In this document: one piece after another, positions 1 through 11,229 of the stretch
How the letters are laid out: every line of letters starts with the position of its first letter
Numbering within the stretch: position 1 is the stretch's first letter
NCBI GenBank assembly: GCA_020740775.1
Contig: JAHEWK010000002.1
Span: 806,001-870,000, forward strand
Direction: 5' to 3'
Length of the DNA: 64,000 bases
Source of the DNA: Ilyonectria destructans
Lineage: Eukaryota > Ascomycota > Sordariomycetes > Hypocreales > Nectriaceae
Program-made: the position numbers and the translations under genes
The notes under the pieces: model-generated
The model's database searches: none
The model's input: only the letters and a program-made list of their open reading frames with translations
Told to the model about the DNA's origin: nothing

Positions 1-354
1 CCGGCTTATGTATATGCAGCCACAACTTCATGCCGTTCGGGCTTTTATGGGTTCCGGGATCCAATTCGATGGGAGCAAAACACGGGACCGGAAAGGGTGT
101 GATTGACATATAGCCGGTCCGGTCTAGGCACTGGTTGGCCTGTCGTGTTGATCTGCATCGGTTTCATGCAGTGGCGTTGCGCCATGGGGATTTCGGAGCG
201 GGATACGATGCAACAGGTCCACTCGGGCTGCAGCCAAGGAGAGAATCGCGGGGTGTTCGTCTTGGTGAGGATTCTCTTCAGGTGGTTGTCGTCAAGGCAC
301 AGTGAGCAATTATGGAGGACTACGGCATGTAGATACTTCCATTACGACTACGGA
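1..354. other. Left-edge non-coding stretch
   Basis: This is the 3' flank of the aldo/keto reductase gene that ends just to the right. The open frame that crosses it on the plus strand is antisense to that gene and shows no recognisable domain. I see no gene, tRNA or repeat here. Confidence 0.5.
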
Positions 355-1542
355 CTAAATCTTGGGCGTGTCTCTCACGCTGGGTATCAACCCCCACCTC
401 TCAGCAACAGCATCGCGAGGAACACTCCCCATGGCCGCCCGCGCATTAACAAACGACGGGCCGCCGCTCTCCCACGCGTAGTCCTTCCACCGCCCGAGGC
501 TGGGCCACATCTTGTCCTTGACAATCCGCGCAATCTTTGTGCGCTGTGCGGCCTGCTGCTCCGGCTCGCCCACCAGCCCGGCCACGCTGCTCCAGAGCGA
601 CCACGTCTCCTCCAGCTCGGCCACGCTCGACACGCCCATGACGCTGACGCCCAGGCGCGCCTCCTGCACGGCGGCGCCCCGGTCCGCGGTGGGGATCAGC
701 TTGGTGCCGAACGGCGAGCCGATGCGCGCCCAGTTCTCCAGCGCCCACCGGATGGATATCTCTTCGAGGTGCTCGCCCTCGTCGCGGGCAATCGTGGCGA
801 GCGCATCGCAGGCCTGGCGCAGCTCCTGTGGTGCAGGGTGCCACGCGCCCATGGGGCTGTTGTCGACGCCGCGGCTGGTCAGCAGTCCCATGCTCAGCAT
901 GCTGGCGTTGAGCAGGCACTCGACGCCGGCGCTGCGGAAGCGGTCCAGGAGGTGCTGCTCGCCCAGCCTGCTGTTCTGGACGCAGAAGTGGCTGTACGAC
1001 AAGACAGCATCGAGAGGCTCGCCCGTCTCGCGCAGGATCATCTCGGCCAGGGCGGCCAGCGTGTCGACCGGGTAGCCGCTGATGCCAACATAACGAATCA
1101 GGCCCTGGTCGCGCAGCTTGCGCAGCTCAGTCACAGCAGCCAGGACCTCCCGCGGCGACACGAACTCGACGTCATGCGTGTACACCAGGTCCAGGTACGG
1201 CGTGGCGAGGCGCTCGAGGCTGCGGCACACGCTGTAGCGGATCCAGGCGGGCGAGTAGTCGAACTGGTCACCGGCGATGCGGCCGGCCTTTGTGATGAGG
1301 AAATATCCCTCTCGCGGCGGCGGCGGCGTCAGCTTGCGCAGGGCGTCGCCGAGCAGCAGCTCCGACGGCCCGTAGTACGGCGACGTGTCGAAGCCCAGGA
1401 TGTTGTGGGCGAGCGCGCGGCCGACGATCTCCGTGTAGGGCATGTGCGTCGGGTCCGGGTGGTATTGGTGGTTGAAGGTGGCCGTGCCGAGGATGAGCGG
1501 CGGGAGCACCTCGGAGAGAGGCTTTCGCATGACGGCGGCCAT
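355..1542 (-). CDS. ARA2: D-arabinose 1-dehydrogenase-type aldo/keto reductase (ARA2-like)
   Basis: Single-exon, 395-residue member of the aldo/keto reductase superfamily. It most resembles the NAD-dependent D-arabinose dehydrogenase/L-galactose dehydrogenase group, which oxidises the aldose to the lactone that feeds erythroascorbate synthesis in the cytosol. The catalytic tetrad is visible: Asp52 and Tyr57 in FDTSPYYG, Lys85 in FLITKAG and His123 in VYTHDVEF. The opening PPLILGTATFNHQY is the usual first strand of a TIM barrel in this subgroup. The start at 1542 is an ATG; a second in-frame ATG lies four codons on (1530) and cannot be excluded. Family assignment is strong. The exact substrate is inferred from subgroup resemblance only, so the symbol is provisional. 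Confidence 0.85.
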   Translation of the reverse strand: MAAVMRKPLSEVLPPLILGTATFNHQYHPDPTHMPYTEIVGRALAHNILGFDTSPYYGPSELLLGDALRKLTPPPPREGYFLITKAGRIAGDQFDYSPAWIRYSVCRSLERLATPYLDLVYTHDVEFVSPREVLAAVTELRKLRDQGLIRYVGISGYPVDTLAALAEMILRETGEPLDAVLSYSHFCVQNSRLGEQHLLDRFRSAGVECLLNASMLSMGLLTSRGVDNSPMGAWHPAPQELRQACDALATIARDEGEHLEEISIRWALENWARIGSPFGTKLIPTADRGAAVQEARLGVSVMGVSSVAELEETWSLWSSVAGLVGEPEQQAAQRTKIARIVKDKMWPSLGRWKDYAWESGGPSFVNARAAMGSVPRDAVAERWGLIPSVRDTPKI

Positions 1543-3367
1543 TGCGCCTGACCAGCAGAGCAGGCGAAGATGGGATGGTGGTAGACAAGATGCGACAGAG
1601 GCAAAAGTCCGTGTTTCTCACTCTCCTACGTCGTTCCGGTGGAGGGGCGCGGTAGAGTGGGGGGCTTGATAATCGGGTTCGATATCGGGAGGGGGAGATC
1701 TCGGAGCGGTTCGGTTTTCGGTCAGACGCACAAGATCCGAGCTGGGCAGAGGTGAGTAGTCAGTGGGACTGGACAGTTGCCCTGGAAAACATCAATCTTG
1801 AAAAGCAATCCCAAAGAGGAAGCTGTGCAGTTCAGTTCACCGCGATGCAAACAGTAGTCAAATTCACGGCCCGAATCCCCCAGCGAGAAATCCGATCGGA
1901 GCGCAACCCAGCCCGCTCAACAATCGCAGCCTTAGCAAACCCACCGGTGCATCATGATTCATCAACAGAACTTATCGCCCTCGGCGTCCGGATACGACCG
2001 CCCGACTTGGGCAAGCCAGTCCAGTCCGGACCGACAACTTCGCGCGGGACAAACGCGAAATGCGCCATCTGCTAGGCCGCTTGCGCCATAGCGGTGACCA
2101 CGCTGGGAAAAAGGGACCAAGGGAAAACGGCCATTGGGGGCACGTTTTGTCACGGGGCAGAAGTGAAGATGCGGAAGAGAGAAGGCAAAACAGCAATCGC
2201 AGAAAAGAATGAACATCGTTCTGGTTTTGGATGTGGCAGGGTTGCCGTGTTATGTGCGAGTGCGACAAGCCGTTGAGGCCGATCAGCTGGCCACGATTCG
2301 ATACGGCTCGGCCACCATGACGCCCTGGAGCCGAGCCGACCAGATGGCGCGCGTGTGACTATTTGCAGCTGCATGTCATGTCGTCCACCGCCGTCCGTCA
2401 CCAGTCGCCTGTCGCTTGTCGCCATGCCGTCGGCTGCGCTTCGCCTTTCCGAGCTGGACCGGGATTCATGTGTGCCCACCTCCGTCTTGTTTCCGCGCCG
2501 TCGTGGGAGTCGTCTGAGAATGGCCTCGGATTATTCCGTCCTCCGCGAGATAGCCCATCGTCAAACCTGCGGCCATAAATCACCCCATTACTGGTGCCAT
2601 GGCTGGGACCACTGATGACGTCGACCGAGTCAGGTTGCCTCTAATGTGCCCATGTCTTGTACCTTATCCGTAGATATCGACACCTTCCACGTCCAGGGCA
2701 ATAAAATCAGGGCGGGCCTATTGGATCCCTAGATTATGCAAGGCCGGCACTCATGCACAGAAGTGGAAAACACATGGAAATCGTCAAACAATTGCATTGC
2801 CCTGCGAATAGTGGTGAGTATCTGTAACCTGAGTTGAGTTTCATCCTGTTGCTCCTTGGCTCCAGAGCGTAGCCTAACATCCAACGATGAGATAAAAAAA
2901 GAAATCCCTGCGCCGAACAATTCATCGTGATCAATCCTAGCCAATTTGAACCTCCAACATGGCCCAAAACACCACAGGTCCTAATCTCAGCCTGGTTGCC
3001 TGTCCTTGCTTTCGCACGGCCGCGTTACGCACCATGTTCCACATATCCAGTGACGAGCCTCCCCCCACCCAGGCCCGTCAAGAGTGCCAATCCCGTTGTT
3101 CCAGGGACTGCGATGCACCGTTGACGCCCGAGGTTATCTGCACTGCAGGCAAGCCCAGCAACCCCCTCGGCGACTGGTGTCGATTGATTCTTTCAAGTGT
3201 TATCCATCAAGACCATCGAGATCCGTCTCCTTGTCGGCGCAGTTCAGGCGTGTCCTGCTAAGACCCTCACCGCTGCTGCGGGCGTATTCACGAGCCTCGG
3301 ACCCTTGCGAGTTAGAGACGCGTGAGCCCGCGACCTCGAGAGACGCACCCTAATCATTCGGTTAATA
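1543..3367. other. Intergenic region (ARA2 promoter side / F-box 3' side)
   Basis: It holds the upstream region of the aldo/keto reductase and the downstream region of the F-box gene. Several frames of 60-110 codons exist on both strands, but none shows a domain or supported splice structure. If the F-box gene has one more intron at its end (GTAAGT near 3432), its last exon would extend into about 3260-3360. Confidence 0.5.
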
Positions 3368-5270
3368 TTAGACTCTAATAGCCACGGACCAGGACCAGGT
3401 GGCCATGTGGCAAGGTGACGCCGACGACTTACAATCGCACTGCAGGCATTGTTAGCACATGGTCACAGAGCGGTGCAGGGAGATGCCGGTAAACTTACGA
3501 AAGATTCGGACGAGCCTTCGTTGTGAGTGAGGCAGTATCCGCCACAGCACTTCTTGCACACCTTTTGCGTGCGCTCGATGCACTCGTCGCACTGATATCA
3601 TGGTCAGCCAGGGGCTCGGGGCACTTTGGCCATAAAATATGGGCCGGTGGGGATTATTCTAGAAAAACTAACACTTCTACCGCATTCCCAGCAGCTTCGG
3701 GAAATTCTAGGCTGTTTGGTTCTCAACGTCAGCGCATGTCGTGCCTATGAGGGGATCGCGCCAAGATAATCTGCCGTCACCCTGGAAGCATCACCATGAC
3801 AGCAAACAGTGCATACAATTTCGAGGGGCCAGCAGCTAGTTAAAAGCGAGTTCGGGCGGCCCCCGCTGTCATCTGGATGACGATGCGCGTCTGGTCGATG
3901 ATCCATCGCCGATGGTGCATGGCTTACAGAGTCCCTTTCGTACCTTGGATTTGGCCACCGTCCACTCCGCGTCTGTGTTGTCGAGCGAGCTCCAGCCGCC
4001 TTCGTAGTCGACAATGACGACCTGCTCCCCCATGCCCTGGCCGGGGACGTAGTAGCACGACTCGCACCACCACTTGTTGCAGCACACGCAGAAGCGCTCC
4101 GTGAGGCAGTCGCCGCACCGGGCCGTGAAGGCGTGGGCGCCTGGGCCCGGCGTGGTAGCCGCCTGGACCGACGACGCCAGGATGGGCGGCGGGGCCAGCA
4201 GAGGGAGGCATGACGGGTGGGTCGTGTCTGGATGCATCAGGCCCTCGGGCGCTTTGCCGCAGGATGCGCAGCCGCCCACGGCGAAGGTGGCCATGGCCGG
4301 GCCGCATCCAGACGGGTACGTCGACTGGCCATACACGGGCGAGTTTCGGTGTCGCGGGCCCTGGCACAGCACCGCGTCAAAGGCAATGAGCCCCTGGCAC
4401 GCAAGCAGGCAGTTGGCCCAGTCGAGCTCGATGGGGCTGGTCACCATCCGGCCCTTTTTGAACCACCAGGCGTCGCCCTCGCCATCGCCGTGGAGCGATG
4501 CCTCGAGCGCCTTGTGGCTCTTGTGGTTCCATCCCGCGCTGATGGACTCCTGCGAGACGGCCGGCGCCGGGAGCGCGGGCCTCGAAGCGGCGGCGTCCTT
4601 GGAGCCAAAGCAGTAAAGGCCCTTGAGTCGGGGCATGCCGTCGGGGCGCGAGCTGCGACAGGCGTAGGTCAGCGCGGCGCGCAGCTTGCCCTGGTTCATG
4701 TGCTTGACATCACGGATCGACAGCAATCGCACGTTGTATGACGGGTCGTTGATGATTTCGTGGCACATCTCGGCCGTGACCGAGAGGCCGTCGAGGATCA
4801 ATGACTGGACATCTCGAAGGAGGTCCCGCTGGCGGAGGGTGGAGAAGACGCCCCTCAAGGGTCCGGAGTAGAAGCTGAGAAAGTGGAGTGAGTAAACGGT
4901 AGGGAATAATATATGCTAGGCTAGACGCTGGATGGCAATTATGAGAAATAATTCACACTCACTCATCTTCCGTCAGGTAGTCGACGAGCTGGACATTGTG
5001 CCACACAAGGTCGTTGTCGATTTCAATCTCCTTGGTCTCGGGCTGGGCAGTCTTGACGTGGGTGAGGTCGAGGTGGCGAAAGACACCGGGGGTCTCGTAG
5101 ATCAAGTAGCGGAAGGCACGGCAAGTCGCAGAGAGGCTCAGCAAACCAGACACTGGCAGATACGGGATGGTATTGCGGAGGACGAGGGAATTGCTGAGGG
5201 CGTCGAAGAGGGTCAAGATCGATGGTTGGATCTCTACGCGCGTGTGGTCGTCGACAATAACTTGGGTCAT
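3368..5270 (-). CDS. F-box protein with Cys-rich C-terminal zinc-binding region
   Basis: Proposed exons: 5270-4963, 4874-3944, 3591-3499, 3439-3368, giving 467 residues; the phases agree. An N-terminal F-box lies at about residues 20-65 (pattern IPYLP..GLLSLSATCRAFRYL), so the protein is probably the substrate receptor of an SCF ubiquitin ligase. The C-terminal third is full of Cys pairs (CASCGK, then CGDCLTERFCVCCNKWWC, then CDECIERTQKVCKKCC), which suggests zinc binding. Introns are 88 nt, 352 nt and 59 nt. The 352-nt intron is long for this window, but its ends (AAG|GTACGA and ATATCAG|TGC) keep phase and join two Cys-rich stretches. The last exon is uncertain because a GTAAGT lies seven bases into it. 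The substrate is unknown. Confidence 0.7.
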
Positions 5271-8200
5271 GTCAGGCTTCGAAAGACCCAGAACGCAGGA
5301 GGAAGGACAGTATTAGGAATGAATGACGGCCCTTCTGGTAAGGAGGGCGATCAGGAAGGGGGGATTAAGGGGGTTGAAGATGCAAGATGCAAGATAGAAC
5401 AGGAAGAGGAGGAGAAGGAGTCGCGCATCTGGCGGACAAGGCTGCGAAGATATTCATTCATAGCTGGGCTCATCAAAGCTGGGCGGACTAATAAGACAGG
5501 TTGCGCGACAAGGAAGCTCCAGCAGGGGGGGTACGAGGTACATTGGGACGGGACATGGGGGACATGGGGGTCAGGGTAGCGGGGGGTGGTCCATTCGCTG
5601 GAACGGGGGGATGGAATGGGTGCGTAAGTTGTGAGAGGGCATGGGGATGGCACAGGTTGGATGGCATGAGATGAGATGGGATTGGCGAGGTTGTGCATGT
5701 TGGGGTGGTTTCCTTCTGGGACGGGAGGGTGGGCGATTCTACTACGCAGTATGATAGGTGCGAATGCGTGTTCCAACAGCGGATTCCACGGAGCACGGGG
5801 GCGAGCGAGTGACGGAGGATAGTGGACCAACGCCGGCCGGACCGGAGACAAAGGGCAGTCAGTGGGAGTGGCATCCAGAGTTAGTGGGCGTGGGGAGAGT
5901 GTGTGAGTGAGCTTGCACAGCGTCGACAGGGTGGGAGCAGGACCGGGAAGGGGGGCGGATGGCACGGGCGCCGCGTTGGTGGTGCGTCTCTGCTGCGTGT
6001 TGAGTGTTGTTGAGTGTGTGAGGTGTGCTGCGAGGACACGCCGTGTGTGGTGTCTCGTCGAGATCGGCCCGTAGGAGGGGGGGAGGGGGAGCTTGGTGAG
6101 GAGTATTCACAGTTGGACCAAGGAGGTGTGGAGTTGAGCGTCTGCATGCGCGTGTGAGTCTTGCCCTCTTTTCCCTTCTTTTTTACTTTTTTCTCCCTGG
6201 GGGATCTCGTCCCGTGCCGGCTGAATCTGATGCCATCTACGGAGCACGGCATAGCGTGCGCGGTTCTTGTCCTGAGTTTCTTATCGCGGGCCTGCTGTAG
6301 GCGCACCATTCCAACGCCAAGTCGAACTTGGGGGTGTGTCCTGCGGGGCGAGGCGAATGGGCGCCCTCGACGTAATGCGATGACGGTGCATGGCCACGGC
6401 CGACCTCCCTGCCGGCCCTGACTCTTGTGCCCTTTTGCACTTTGTCGTTTGGTTGTCTGTCTGTGCGGATCAGGGTTGCTGGATGTTTGCTTGGCTGTGT
6501 CGTTCTTGGAACTTCCCCAGCATCCAACCGCCCATCCTCCTGCACAGCTGCGACAAGAGACAGGTTGGCACGGACAGAGCTTCGACGGGGCGTGCTAGTG
6601 TCGCTCACATGTCGCCGTCCAGCGCCCGTAGCAGGTCAATAAAGCAGCATCCAGAGATGATGCTCATCCCCTGTGCGAGATTAGCGCCGTTGCCGCTCTT
6701 ACACGGAGAGAACGGAGCACCACACACCTCCCCTCACCTCCGCCCTAGATCTAATCGTATTATTACTGCAATTTATGTAACAACTCAATAGGGGCCGTCT
6801 TCGGGGAGTTCACCATACCCGCGCCAAGCGCCTATATTTCCAAGACATACACCAGCACTAAGGAGCAGTCCAAGCTGGATCCTATCTTGGGCCCTCTCCG
6901 GCCGCATCTCGCACCGAGCACCGGAGTTCCGTAGTCGTCCACCGACTCTAGGCCCGACTCTAGCACCCAACTACTCGCCCGCCTATCTTGCCAAAGCCAC
7001 ACGCGCCTTGCATTTCTGTTTGCACCTCTCACCAAGCCCCTTTATTTCACTTCTCGTACTCGTACTATACGGACTTGGTCGATAACCTTCAACCTAACCC
7101 GGTGACCCTTGAAATATTGGTGACGTGGAAGTCCGCGCAATCTCCTTCACAGCCGCCATGGCTCAGCCGAGTCTGTGCCTACCATTGATGTACTACGTAG
7201 TAGGTCTTTCCCAGGACATTCATGATCGACTTCTCTGCTATGTATTCCATCAGCGAGAGGGGTTGTGGTGCCCAACACTTCCGGTTGGGTCTTCCGCAAC
7301 CTCTTTGACCAATCGTTGAATCCTGGTCTGAGGGGAAGAGGCTCTAGATATGCCCTCGACCACTAAGCACGTTATGCAAGAGACACAGTAACACCCAACA
7401 GTATTTCAGGCTTCGGTGAAACGCCCATCTATGCAAGCACCAGCCTCCAAGGGGCCAAGGGCAAGCCTCTGGCAGGTGGAAAGGGCCGAGACAGTCAACA
7501 CAGGGAACTTCCTAGTCCCAATTATGCATAATACCGGCCAAGACACGGACAGCTTCATTCCTAGCCGGGCGACGTCTCACCCTCACTGGGTAAAGCGGCG
7601 ACGCCCCACGCTGGCAGAGTGGGAACATGTTTGACCTGATCAACGTACCAGAATCCGGGGGGTCCGCCGCCGATCGAACCAAGCTCGGGCGAGTGGGGTC
7701 CATGCCGCCAAGCGACAGGCCGCAAGCCTCATCATGGCCTCAAGCTGGCTCCAGCTCTGCCCCCCTCGTCTCCCTTGAAGCTTGTCCTGGATCATGATAG
7801 CTCGACTGGCCGTGGTGTTGCCAGCAAGTCTCATGCGCTTCGGTTTTCTTTTTTGGGATCATGGCTGCACGGCCCTCCTTGGCAGGTTAGACGTGTGTTA
7901 CGGAGCTGCTGGCGGTGCGTCGTCGTCATGGCTGCGGCCGAGGGGCCTTTGTGCATCTGGGCATCTGTGTTGTTTCTTTTGCGGGGGAGAGATCTGAGCA
8001 ACGTGAAGCCACTCAACACCGGAGAACCCTTGGTGATCAGCCGGGGAGGATGCCCGAGACAAGGCGTGACGACGACATGGCAGTGATGGCACACACTGGC
8101 TTGACCGCCATCATGACGGCGAGCCTCGCCGGGCCGCCGTCACATCAACCCCAAGTCGGGTTTCTTCCCGGCCGGCTCCCAACGCCGTCTCCAGCGAAGC

Positions 8201-8967
8201 TTGCTGAGGTCAGTCGGCAGCCGAAGAGGGGAGGCACTCAGGGCAGCCAAGCTGAGGGTGTGCACCGCATTCCATCGGTTCGATCGGTTCCAACCGTTCG
8301 TCGGTTCCATCTGCCATCGGCCGGCCTTCGTGCCTTAGTTCCGCCGCTTGCTGTCCGCCGCCCGCCGCCCGCTACCGGTGCCGAGCTGGTGCGGTGCTGC
8401 ACGCATGCATGCCCGGGCGCTCGATGCTGGGTCGCTGCGGCGGTGGGTATGCACCATGTCGTTGCGGAGGAGCATTATTGCGTCGACGCGCCCTCGTGTT
8501 GGAGCTAAGAGGCAGCTCCCCAGTGCTTCGTCTGCGTATGCGGCCTCTACCCGGTGGAGATAAATTAGTCCGTTCCCACGTGCCTCCCATCGAACTTGGC
8601 GAGCCCTAGTATGGAAGCTAGCTCAAATTACTTACCCTAGAGCTGGACCCTTGATTTTCCACGTGACTGTTTGCCCCTCCAACATGATGCTTCCTGATTC
8701 GGGTAGAACGTCACCGAATCCGCTGACTGAGCATCGCCGCAGGCGGCAACACCATGCGATGACAAGAAGAACAATCATCGCCCGCCTCTGAAATTCCGTC
8801 TTGACCTCGCCCATGATATGGACAACTCCTATTAGACGTCCCCGCCCGAGTTACCTCCTACTTAGCTCCAACCCGTCGCCCTGACCCCGCCATCAACCAT
8901 CTTCGCCTTGTGCCCAAGCACCTAAAACCAAGCGCCTGGGAATCAGAATTGGGTTGCGCCTAGCACC
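5271..8967. other. Long gene-poor intergenic region
   Basis: About 3.7 kb between the F-box start and the UFD1-like start. The first 0.9 kb is the F-box upstream region. It is G-rich on this strand, with runs of 4-7 G between about 5525 and 5590, and encodes only Pro/Ser/Thr-rich low-complexity frames on the minus strand. The rest includes many short overlapping frames with no domain, no convincing intron set and no tRNA. It may hold non-coding RNA or long UTRs that cannot be seen from sequence alone. Confidence 0.5.
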
Positions 8968-11229
8968 ATGGACGAACCGGCCCCATTGAAATGGTCGGAG
9001 TCGTTCCCAGTACTCCATCCATCCGTTATATCCTCCAAGAATCTTCGCGGCGACAAGATCCTCCTCCCCCAGTCCGCCCTCGAGCAGCTTCTTACAGCTG
9101 CGCGATCCCGACCCCCAGCTTCTCCCGACCATTTCGGCCGTTACCCGTCCATCGCAAGCCGCTCAGTTGATCCCGAAAGCTCGCACCAGCTTCCCAATCC
9201 TCTCATCTTCCGTCTCGTCAACCCAAAGAACAACAATGCCGTGTACGCCGGGATTCGAGAGTTTTCTGCTTCAGAAGGGGTGGTAGGGTTAAGCCCTTTT
9301 TTGACAGAAGCTCTGGGACTTCAAGATGAAGACTTTATCCCTGCCAGTCGCTCAGATGCTGCCGATTCCAGCGACGGAGTGGAGGCCAATGGCCAGGATA
9401 TGGAACTCGATGGCGTCCAGGTTAGGGTTGAGGCCCGGCAACTTCCAAAGGGAACATACGTGAGGCTGCGCCCGCTTGAGGCAGGCTATAACCCCGACGA
9501 CTGGAAACCACTCCTCGAGCGACAACTACGAGATAGCTTTACGACCCTCAGTAAGGGCACCATGTTGGCGGTCAAGGGCGTGCAGGGCGAAGAGTTCAAG
9601 CTACTGGTGGATAAGGTCGCCCCCGAAGGAGACGCTATTTGCGTTGTGGATACTGACCTCGAGGTGGACATTGAAGCTCTTGACGAAGAACAGGCTCGAG
9701 AGACGCTGAGGCGGATCATGGACAAACCAGAGAGGGGAAGTGGGAATGGGAGCTCAGCAGGTGGCGAGGTCGATATCTGGAAACCCGTCGAAGGGCAGGT
9801 TCTCCCTGGGGAATACGTCGACTATATTCTGCCATCATGGAATCGATCACAGCCCCTCGTGGTTGAGTTAACTGTTGGCGAGAATACGGATGCGCTCGAC
9901 CTGTTCGTCACGCCCAAGTCTTCTCAACAGCGGGCACTACCACGAGAGTTGGTCCATGTGTTTGGTGCCTTTTCGCCTGCAACAAATGGCACGAAGACAG
10001 TCACTCTATCCCCGTCCAATGTGGAGCTGGAAGGTGCCGAGAAAATCCTCATCTCCATCCATGGTTACAACCATTCAGGTCCGGCAGATTTGACGACACC
10101 GATTCAGTACAGCCTTCGGGCTAAAGCTGCTGTCCCAAACGGTAGCAGTGTTAACCCTATCGAAGTTGATGCAGACGAGCACTCTCCCGACGATGCGCAG
10201 TGCGGCAACTGCTTTCAATGGGTTCCCAAGCGATCCATGGTTCTGCATGAGAACTTTTGTCGACGAAACAACATTTTGTGTCCCCATTGCAAGTCGGTAT
10301 TCAAGAAAGGCTCTCCTGAGTGGGACGAACACTGGCATTGCGACAAGGACGCCGCTCACGGAAACTCTGCCTTCAGTCGGATGAAGCACGACGACGTCTT
10401 CCACACGCACCGCCAATGCCCTTCGTGCGAATTCTCCACCAATTCAACCCCTGACCTCGCGAGACATCAGACCAGTGTCTGCCCCGGAAAAATCATACTC
10501 TGTCGGTTCTGCCACTTGGAAGTTCCTCAAGAAGGCGACCCATTCAACCCAAGTCCCGAGGTGGTTCTTTCAGGCATGACGGCTCACGAGCTTGCTGACG
10601 GTGCTCGGACGACCGAGTGCCATCTCTGCAACAAAATTGTCCGCCTACGGGACATGGAAACACATCTCAAGCATCACGAGCTCGACAAGGTTTCTCGACT
10701 GAAGCCCCCGATCTGTCGAAATGCCAACTGCGGAAGAACGCTATATGGGGTTGGCTCTAGGGGGCAGGTTAACCAGGGAGCCTCACAAGGTCAGGCAGGG
10801 AACGACATCAAGCTATGCTCCATCTGCTTCGGGCCGCTCTACGTGAGCATGCACGATCCGGAAGGCAAGGCTCTCCGAAGGAGGATCGAGAGACGATACC
10901 TCGGACAAATGATGACGGGCTGTGGCAAGACTCACTGTGGAAATGAATGGTGCAAAACGGGCCGGTCCAATATTGGACTTGAAGCCAAGCCATCCAACGC
11001 TGCCGGTGTGCTGCCACTCGTCAAGCCGCTCATGGCCACGGTGACTAATCTCGAGGAACCGTTGTACTTTTGTGTGGATGAAACTAGCCAGGACAGCCGC
11101 AAGCTGGCGGAAATGATGGCAGCTGAAGGTGTGTGGGATGTAGAGTGGTGCATCGCAGCTGCAGAGGCGGAGAAGGGAAGTTTAGACAGGATGAGGGAGT
11201 GGTTACAGGCGTGGGCTCCGTCGAGATAG
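8968..11229 (+). CDS. UFD1-domain protein with multiple C2H2/treble-clef zinc modules
   Basis: A single uninterrupted reading frame of 753 residues. Residues 1 to about 250 resemble the Ufd1 double-psi barrel fold (LRGDKILLPQSALEQLL; PKGTYVRLRPLEAGYNPDDW; LLERQLRDSFTTLSKG), which binds ubiquitin chains or Cdc48 partners. From about residue 412 there is a run of Cys/His pairs (CGNCFQW, CPHCKSVF, CPSCEF, CRFCHLEV, CHLCNKIV). Then comes CSICFGPL and, near residue 650, CGKTHCGNEWC, reminiscent of an AZUL-type zinc module. The C-terminal 40 residues may form a small UBA-like helix bundle. It is longer than yeast Ufd1 and lacks that protein's compact layout, so it is a fungal UFD1-domain relative rather than the orthologue. 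A role in ubiquitin-dependent degradation is inferred. Confidence 0.85.
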   Translation: MDEPAPLKWSESFPVLHPSVISSKNLRGDKILLPQSALEQLLTAARSRPPASPDHFGRYPSIASRSVDPESSHQLPNPLIFRLVNPKNNNAVYAGIREFSASEGVVGLSPFLTEALGLQDEDFIPASRSDAADSSDGVEANGQDMELDGVQVRVEARQLPKGTYVRLRPLEAGYNPDDWKPLLERQLRDSFTTLSKGTMLAVKGVQGEEFKLLVDKVAPEGDAICVVDTDLEVDIEALDEEQARETLRRIMDKPERGSGNGSSAGGEVDIWKPVEGQVLPGEYVDYILPSWNRSQPLVVELTVGENTDALDLFVTPKSSQQRALPRELVHVFGAFSPATNGTKTVTLSPSNVELEGAEKILISIHGYNHSGPADLTTPIQYSLRAKAAVPNGSSVNPIEVDADEHSPDDAQCGNCFQWVPKRSMVLHENFCRRNNILCPHCKSVFKKGSPEWDEHWHCDKDAAHGNSAFSRMKHDDVFHTHRQCPSCEFSTNSTPDLARHQTSVCPGKIILCRFCHLEVPQEGDPFNPSPEVVLSGMTAHELADGARTTECHLCNKIVRLRDMETHLKHHELDKVSRLKPPICRNANCGRTLYGVGSRGQVNQGASQGQAGNDIKLCSICFGPLYVSMHDPEGKALRRRIERRYLGQMMTGCGKTHCGNEWCKTGRSNIGLEAKPSNAAGVLPLVKPLMATVTNLEEPLYFCVDETSQDSRKLAEMMAAEGVWDVEWCIAAAEAEKGSLDRMREWLQAWAPSR

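Noticed and set aside
103..1551. A 482-codon plus-strand frame
   Set aside because: It is the antisense of the aldo/keto reductase gene. Its Ala/Arg/Val/Leu-rich text is the usual mirror of GC-rich coding sequence and has no domain.
5351..5965. Pro/Ser/Thr-rich minus-strand frame of about 200 codons upstream of the F-box gene
   Set aside because: Low complexity, no domain, and it lies in a G-rich promoter or leader; better explained as non-coding.
7640..7720. Possible tRNA-like stretch with GGTTCGATC on the minus strand
   Set aside because: A T-loop-like word is present, but no acceptor stem, D-arm or anticodon arm can be drawn around it.
7915..8508. Plus-strand frame of about 197 codons
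   Set aside because: Composition and repeats are not protein-like, the frame lacks a domain, and overlapping frames on both strands are equally open.
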